Below, piece after piece: positions 60,424 through 64,000 of a stretch of DNA of 64,000 nucleotides. The notes below the pieces were generated by a model that made no database searches, was not told the origin of the DNA, and saw only the letters and a list, made by a program, of their open reading frames with translations. How positions within the stretch are numbered: position 1 is the stretch's first letter; each line of letters starts with the position of its first letter. The translations under genes were made by a program, and so were the position numbers. This DNA is from Melanopsichium pennsylvanicum (taxonomy: Eukaryota; Basidiomycota; Ustilaginomycetes; Ustilaginales): positions 310,001 to 374,000 of the forward strand of contig OAPG01000008.1 in assembly GCA_900208305.1 (NCBI GenBank), written 5' to 3'.

Positions 60424-61719
60424 CTACAAAAGAGAGTCCATCCGACTCAAAACGTTCAACACGGCCGCGATGCACTCAAACATAAATGCATCTCCCTCTT
60501 GTTCCAACTCCTTCTGCAATGCTTTTGCCAACTCGAACACACTCGCACCAACTTTTCCCTCTTCATATTCTCTATCATTCACCATGGATCCCTCACCGAT
60601 CCTCGCTCCTCCATTCTTCGCTTTCGGCCCGTTACTTGAGATACTCGTTATCACGCCTGCTGCACCTGATCCACCTCCCACACCTCCACCTGCTAAACCC
60701 GAGCCGGGAGCCATTGGCCAGTTGGAAAATTCCTCCAGGATATCATCCGCTTTCTGGAACGCACTTTCTCGCGCTTCATACGAAAGGTGATTCAGTGCGT
60801 TCTCCAACACATTGGCAGAGAAGGAGCAGCACAATAGACACAATGCGCGTGTCACCCTCAGTGCAACTGGCCTGCCGCTCGAAGAAGAAGCATCTTCCTT
60901 GTAAAAACTATTGGCATGCACCGTAGGCGAGTTGGAAGTGAGCAAAGTCAGAACACGCCGAAGTACGGCATCCTTACACGACGTGTCGTTGAGTGGATGT
61001 GTGGCCATATCGAAAAGCAAGAAATTGCGCTTTTCGGTACGAAGGATTCCTTTATCAACCAGCCCTTTGGCAAGTCGTTCTCGAACTTGTTTGAGCTGAT
61101 ATCCGATTTTCATCACGTTCCATGTTTCGCCGCTCATGAGATCTACCCATTGACCCACACTCATTCTTTCACTACCTTTCATCATTTTGAGTGCTTCATC
61201 TAGTAACACTTCACCCGTCATTTTGCCGTCCACAACATCCACCATTCGCTCTGTCAATCCAAACCTCTTCCTCATTGGGTCTTTGGTTATCGCAATCCTC
61301 CTTCTGAGTGCCAATTCGATGAGAATGCATCCGCGGAGGGTGTACGAGATGTTGTCGTTCCAAAACGATAGGTAGCCTTGTCGATCTTTGAGGCCGAGTA
61401 AAAGAATTTCCTCCATCATAGTGAGTCGAGGATTTTCGCCAATCTCTTTCTCATCGTTGAGATCGCGTGGATCGTATGCTACTCGATGACCTGTTGACTC
61501 GTTATATGTGGTTATGCTACCGGTTGCTGAGCGAGAGCCGGGGGGAAGACTAGCGGGGCTGCGGGAGGTAGTTGGAGTGGATGAGCCGACATTAGCGGGG
61601 GAAGCGATGCGTGAAGGAAAATCGTGCTCATCGATGTGAGATGTGCTAGGACCAGCTGAGGACGATACTGCGCCTGCTCCACGGCGTCTTTGAAGTCCAC
61701 TCGATTGTGTTGATGCCAT
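60424..61719 (-). CDS. VPS74: VPS74/GOLPH3-like Golgi phosphoprotein
   Basis: A 431-residue protein. The frame opens upstream, but MASTQSSGLQRRRG at 61719 fits the family, whose basic N-terminus contains an Arg cluster that binds COPI. GOLPH3/Vps74 binds phosphatidylinositol-4-phosphate on the Golgi and retains glycosyltransferases there. Motifs: LTMMEEILLLGLKDRQGYLSFW, NISYTLRGCILIELALRRR, RKRFGLTERMVDVVDGKMTGEVLLDEAL, MSVGQWVDLMSGETWN and LRTEKRNFLLFDMATHPL. The Trp and Arg that hold the lipid in the human protein are present (SFW, LRG). The protein is about 90 residues longer than yeast Vps74, with a disordered N-terminal extension and a Gly-rich insertion (GLAGGGVGGGSGAAG) before the last helix. 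It shares a 646-base divergent gap with POP1. Confidence 0.93.
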   Translation of the reverse strand: MASTQSSGLQRRRGAGAVSSSAGPSTSHIDEHDFPSRIASPANVGSSTPTTSRSPASLPPGSRSATGSITTYNESTGHRVAYDPRDLNDEKEIGENPRLTMMEEILLLGLKDRQGYLSFWNDNISYTLRGCILIELALRRRIAITKDPMRKRFGLTERMVDVVDGKMTGEVLLDEALKMMKGSERMSVGQWVDLMSGETWNVMKIGYQLKQVRERLAKGLVDKGILRTEKRNFLLFDMATHPLNDTSCKDAVLRRVLTLLTSNSPTVHANSFYKEDASSSSGRPVALRVTRALCLLCCSFSANVLENALNHLSYEARESAFQKADDILEEFSNWPMAPGSGLAGGGVGGGSGAAGVITSISSNGPKAKNGGARIGEGSMVNDREYEEGKVGASVFELAKALQKELEQEGDAFMFECIAAVLNVLSRMDSLL

Positions 61720-62365
61720 GCTGACCAGTATCGGATATGGATAGTGTAAAGGGAAATGAAGAAGGATCAGGATCAAAGAAGAGCGGCGCGAGTGGAGTAA
61801 ACACCAAATGTTTCTAGGATCGCTTGTATAGCGTCCAGAGCTCCACCTTTAGCCAGTGACAAAGGTAAAAGTATGAGACGGAGCTAGGTAGTGTATTTTG
61901 GTAGAGGTGAAAGCGAGCTTTTGTGTTCCATATGTCTTGATGAATCCTGTGTGTTTGTGGGAATCTCGACCATCGAAGCTTTGAGGTTGTGTGGCTCGGC
62001 GATGGGATTTTTCGTGAGAGTTGGAAGATGTGTGTGAGAGGCGCCTCTGACTTTTGTTGTGTGTTGTTAAGCTGTGCTGCCTGCCCTGTGCGTTGATTTT
62101 TTTTTTTTTTTTTTTTCTTTCGGAAGGCCACGCGACTTGCGCTTGTCGGCCGGAATATGTACAAGTGATAAGAGGTGGGGTTGGACCCTTGTTTTTGCGT
62201 GTTGGTTGCTCCACTTCAAATTTTGAATTTTCCAAGCCTTCTTGTGTTCTTCCAAAAACAAGAAACAAAACAAAAACGTTACATACCGTTTCACTCATCT
62301 CACCAACACAGCTTAAGCTACAGCCACCAGCATCATACGCGGTGCAGGCTGCGAGTAAGCAAGTA
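61720..62365. other. Shared upstream region of VPS74 and POP1
   Basis: A 646-base divergent gap with a T-run at 62097-62116. No gene. It should hold both promoters. Confidence 0.65.
62097..62116. repeat. Poly-T run, 20 bases
   Basis: A homopolymer near the middle of the VPS74/POP1 divergent gap; such runs in yeasts exclude nucleosomes from promoters. Confidence 0.9.
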
Positions 62366-64000
62366 ATGCATCCTCAAAAGCGTTCAGCGCCATCCACAGC
62401 ATCCTCAGCCACCCAATCTGCACCACCACAAAATGGCCAAAACTGGAAGAAGCGCAAACAAGAACGCGCACACACAGCACGCTTCATCGAGACACAACAT
62501 CCTAACGTCTCATCGTCCGCCAGTAGCTCTAGCACAGCTTCAAAACCATCCACTCCAAAACCATCATTATATTCAGCTGCTACTTCTTCCCTTCCAACAA
62601 GCATAGAGCTCGAACAGCTCGTTTCATCGCGTGCGTTTCAGATCCAAAGTTTCATCCGTTCCATCAAATCCGCAAAGTCGGCCACTACAACCAGAGCATG
62701 GCAGCTCCTCCCTCGACATGCCCGTCGACGTGCTGCTTCCCACAACTTGCTGCGCTTGCCTACAAGGCTACGCGGAAAGGCCATGGCGGAACTTCGGAGC
62801 AGTACAACTCAGGCGCGCACTCGATCAGATATCAGGAAGAGGTTGCCAAGTCATGGTGTAATTAGAGCCACTTTGAGGAGGAAGAAGCTAGCTCAGCGTG
62901 CGTCACATCCGCAAAGACGGTGGCTGGAAACCCATTTGTGGCATGCCAAGAGGTTCAGGATGACAACAGAGAAAGGAAAGGGCAAAGAAAGCGACCAGGG
63001 GCAAGACCATGGCAGATGGGGTTTTGTGTTGCCAGAGACCACTATGATGAAGAGTCATAGAGCTAGCTGGAGAAGTGCCAAGGAATTCGTCACGGTTCAC
63101 GATGCAAGTTATACAAGTGTGTTCAGAGTCAGTGTCAGGATGGTTGGCCCTCAAGCATCATCCGCTCAACATGTCGACACCGCACTGCTCGAGCAGCTGC
63201 GTAAATGCTTGGTCGAGGCTGGATTTGCAAATGTCTCTCAACTCGACGGCACCAACACTCATGTCATCAACACTGTTCTAGTCCAGAACAAAGCCAGCCC
63301 TCAAAGCAGTGAATCCAATCGCACATCTACTTGTTCCTCGTCCGCCCATGCTGCACTTGCACCCGTCCGCATCATCATGCTCGCCTCCACCCCGCACTTT
63401 GTTCATTTCCCGGTGCAAGGTGAGGTCTACACACACACCTGCAAAGACGCTCTCATCTTTGCCCACCCCTCAGCCGATCTCCTCATCCGCCGCGCTCTCA
63501 AATCTACACCTTCTGGCATCACCATGATCGATGAGAGCAAGAATGCGATATCTAGCTTCCATGCTCCCCCTGGAGGCGTCTTGCAAGCGTATGCATCGCA
63601 GCTCGACTCAGCACCAGATCCGTGGCTGGCGGCAGGCGGCAAAGATAGCTCCTTGTCAAAATTAGAGAGACGGCGGAGGAGACGAGCATTCAAAGAAGGT
63701 AGTGCAAAGGCTGGGAGACGCGATGAGATGGATCAGCCGAATGATTCCGAAAAGAGGTCGGTGACCATGGACGAAGAGGCAAGATTGAAGCGACAGCAGG
63801 GATACAATATGTTTGAGCTAATTGGTCCCAGGGCTGGATCGCTTTTGCAGGCCGTGCTCAAGGTGCGTACGCGCTCCGGGCACGAGGCTGACGAGTTCAA
63901 ACTGCGACACTTCTTGGACAAGAACGTGTCCGGCTCTCCTTTAATGGTCGAAGTTCATGTCAACGACCCCCGCCTATCATATCCACCAAAGCTCAAAATC
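62366..64000 (+). CDS. POP1: POP1, RNase P/MRP subunit (5' part, runs off the window)
   Basis: The frame is open from ATG at 62366 to the last base, 545 codons without stop, so the gene continues to the right. POP1 is the largest protein subunit of RNase P and RNase MRP, which mature tRNAs and pre-rRNA in the nucleus and nucleolus. Residues about 80-250 contain the family landmarks: AWQLLPRHARRRAASHNLLR then LPTRLRGKAM (the basic RRRAxSHN box), and RRWLETHLWHAKRFRM. Later landmarks are GRWGFVLPETTMMKSHRASW and, at the right edge, VNDPRLSYP. Two Ser/Thr- and Lys-rich insertions (near 300-320 and 420-470) interrupt the core. The first 40 residues hold a basic nuclear-localisation-like KKRKQER. 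The protein is normally 800-1000 residues, so about half is visible. Confidence 0.92.
   Translation, partial: MHPQKRSAPSTASSATQSAPPQNGQNWKKRKQERAHTARFIETQHPNVSSSASSSSTASKPSTPKPSLYSAATSSLPTSIELEQLVSSRAFQIQSFIRSIKSAKSATTTRAWQLLPRHARRRAASHNLLRLPTRLRGKAMAELRSSTTQARTRSDIRKRLPSHGVIRATLRRKKLAQRASHPQRRWLETHLWHAKRFRMTTEKGKGKESDQGQDHGRWGFVLPETTMMKSHRASWRSAKEFVTVHDASYTSVFRVSVRMVGPQASSAQHVDTALLEQLRKCLVEAGFANVSQLDGTNTHVINTVLVQNKASPQSSESNRTSTCSSSAHAALAPVRIIMLASTPHFVHFPVQGEVYTHTCKDALIFAHPSADLLIRRALKSTPSGITMIDESKNAISSFHAPPGGVLQAYASQLDSAPDPWLAAGGKDSSLSKLERRRRRRAFKEGSAKAGRRDEMDQPNDSEKRSVTMDEEARLKRQQGYNMFELIGPRAGSLLQAVLKVRTRSGHEADEFKLRHFLDKNVSGSPLMVEVHVNDPRLSYPPKLKI

Noticed and set aside
1..64000. Transposons, CRISPR arrays, rRNA or a mating-type locus
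   Set aside because: I saw no transposase, reverse transcriptase, terminal repeats, spaced repeats, rRNA-like sequence, homeodomain pair or pheromone receptor in the window.

Overview
This is fungal nuclear DNA, most probably from a smut fungus (Ustilaginomycotina, Ustilago/Sporisorium type). The base composition is roughly balanced. Genes are long and mostly intronless; the few introns are short (83-185 bases) with GTAAGT- or GTAGGT-type donors. Proteins carry long disordered Ser/Pro/Ala-rich extensions. The gene set (class II myosin, TUP1, RAD51, MAK32-type kinase, HP1-type chromodomain protein) is basidiomycete-like. I could not run a search, so the species is inferred.

Layout. 1-6.6 kb: one large disordered orphan protein (minus) between two empty stretches. 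6.6-7.3 kb: a small secreted cysteine-containing protein, the only effector-like gene. 8.4-13 kb: a Dnf1/Dnf2-type P4-ATPase lipid flippase. 15.4-18.7 kb: a UBR7/Mlo2-like protein diverging from a secreted CREG-like protein. 19.5-23.7 kb: RAD51 (three exons) and an Edc1/PNRC-type mRNA-decapping activator. 25.5-30 kb: a Dpb4/POLE3 histone-fold subunit convergent with FAN1 nuclease, then a LENG1-like protein 45 bases upstream of FAN1. 31.5-40.5 kb: a class II myosin heavy chain convergent with a TBC-domain protein. 41.9-47 kb: an HP1-type protein (one intron) convergent with a CipC/DUF3759 protein (one intron), then a four-helix membrane protein (one intron). 47.4-53.8 kb: a MAK32-like pfkB protein diverging from a tail-anchored SAM-domain protein. 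54.4-56.7 kb: TUP1 (three exons). 58.7-64 kb: bystin/ENP1, VPS74/GOLPH3 and the first 545 codons of POP1, which runs off the right edge.

There is no cluster acting as one system: the genes are housekeeping or regulatory and are arranged in convergent and divergent pairs. RAD51, FAN1 and the Dpb4 subunit all serve DNA repair or replication and lie within 10 kb; ENP1 and POP1 both serve ribosome/RNA processing. I read no functional meaning into either proximity. I saw no transposon, CRISPR array, rRNA or tRNA.

The points most worth following up are: a TBC domain that appears to lack both catalytic finger residues; a MAK32-like kinase with Asn in the usual catalytic Asp position; a decapping activator recognisable by its YAG...LPxPxF motif; a tail-anchored SAM protein; a RAD51 terminal intron whose retention would give a different C-terminus; and a short motif, TAC(A/T)GTA, found repeatedly between genes.
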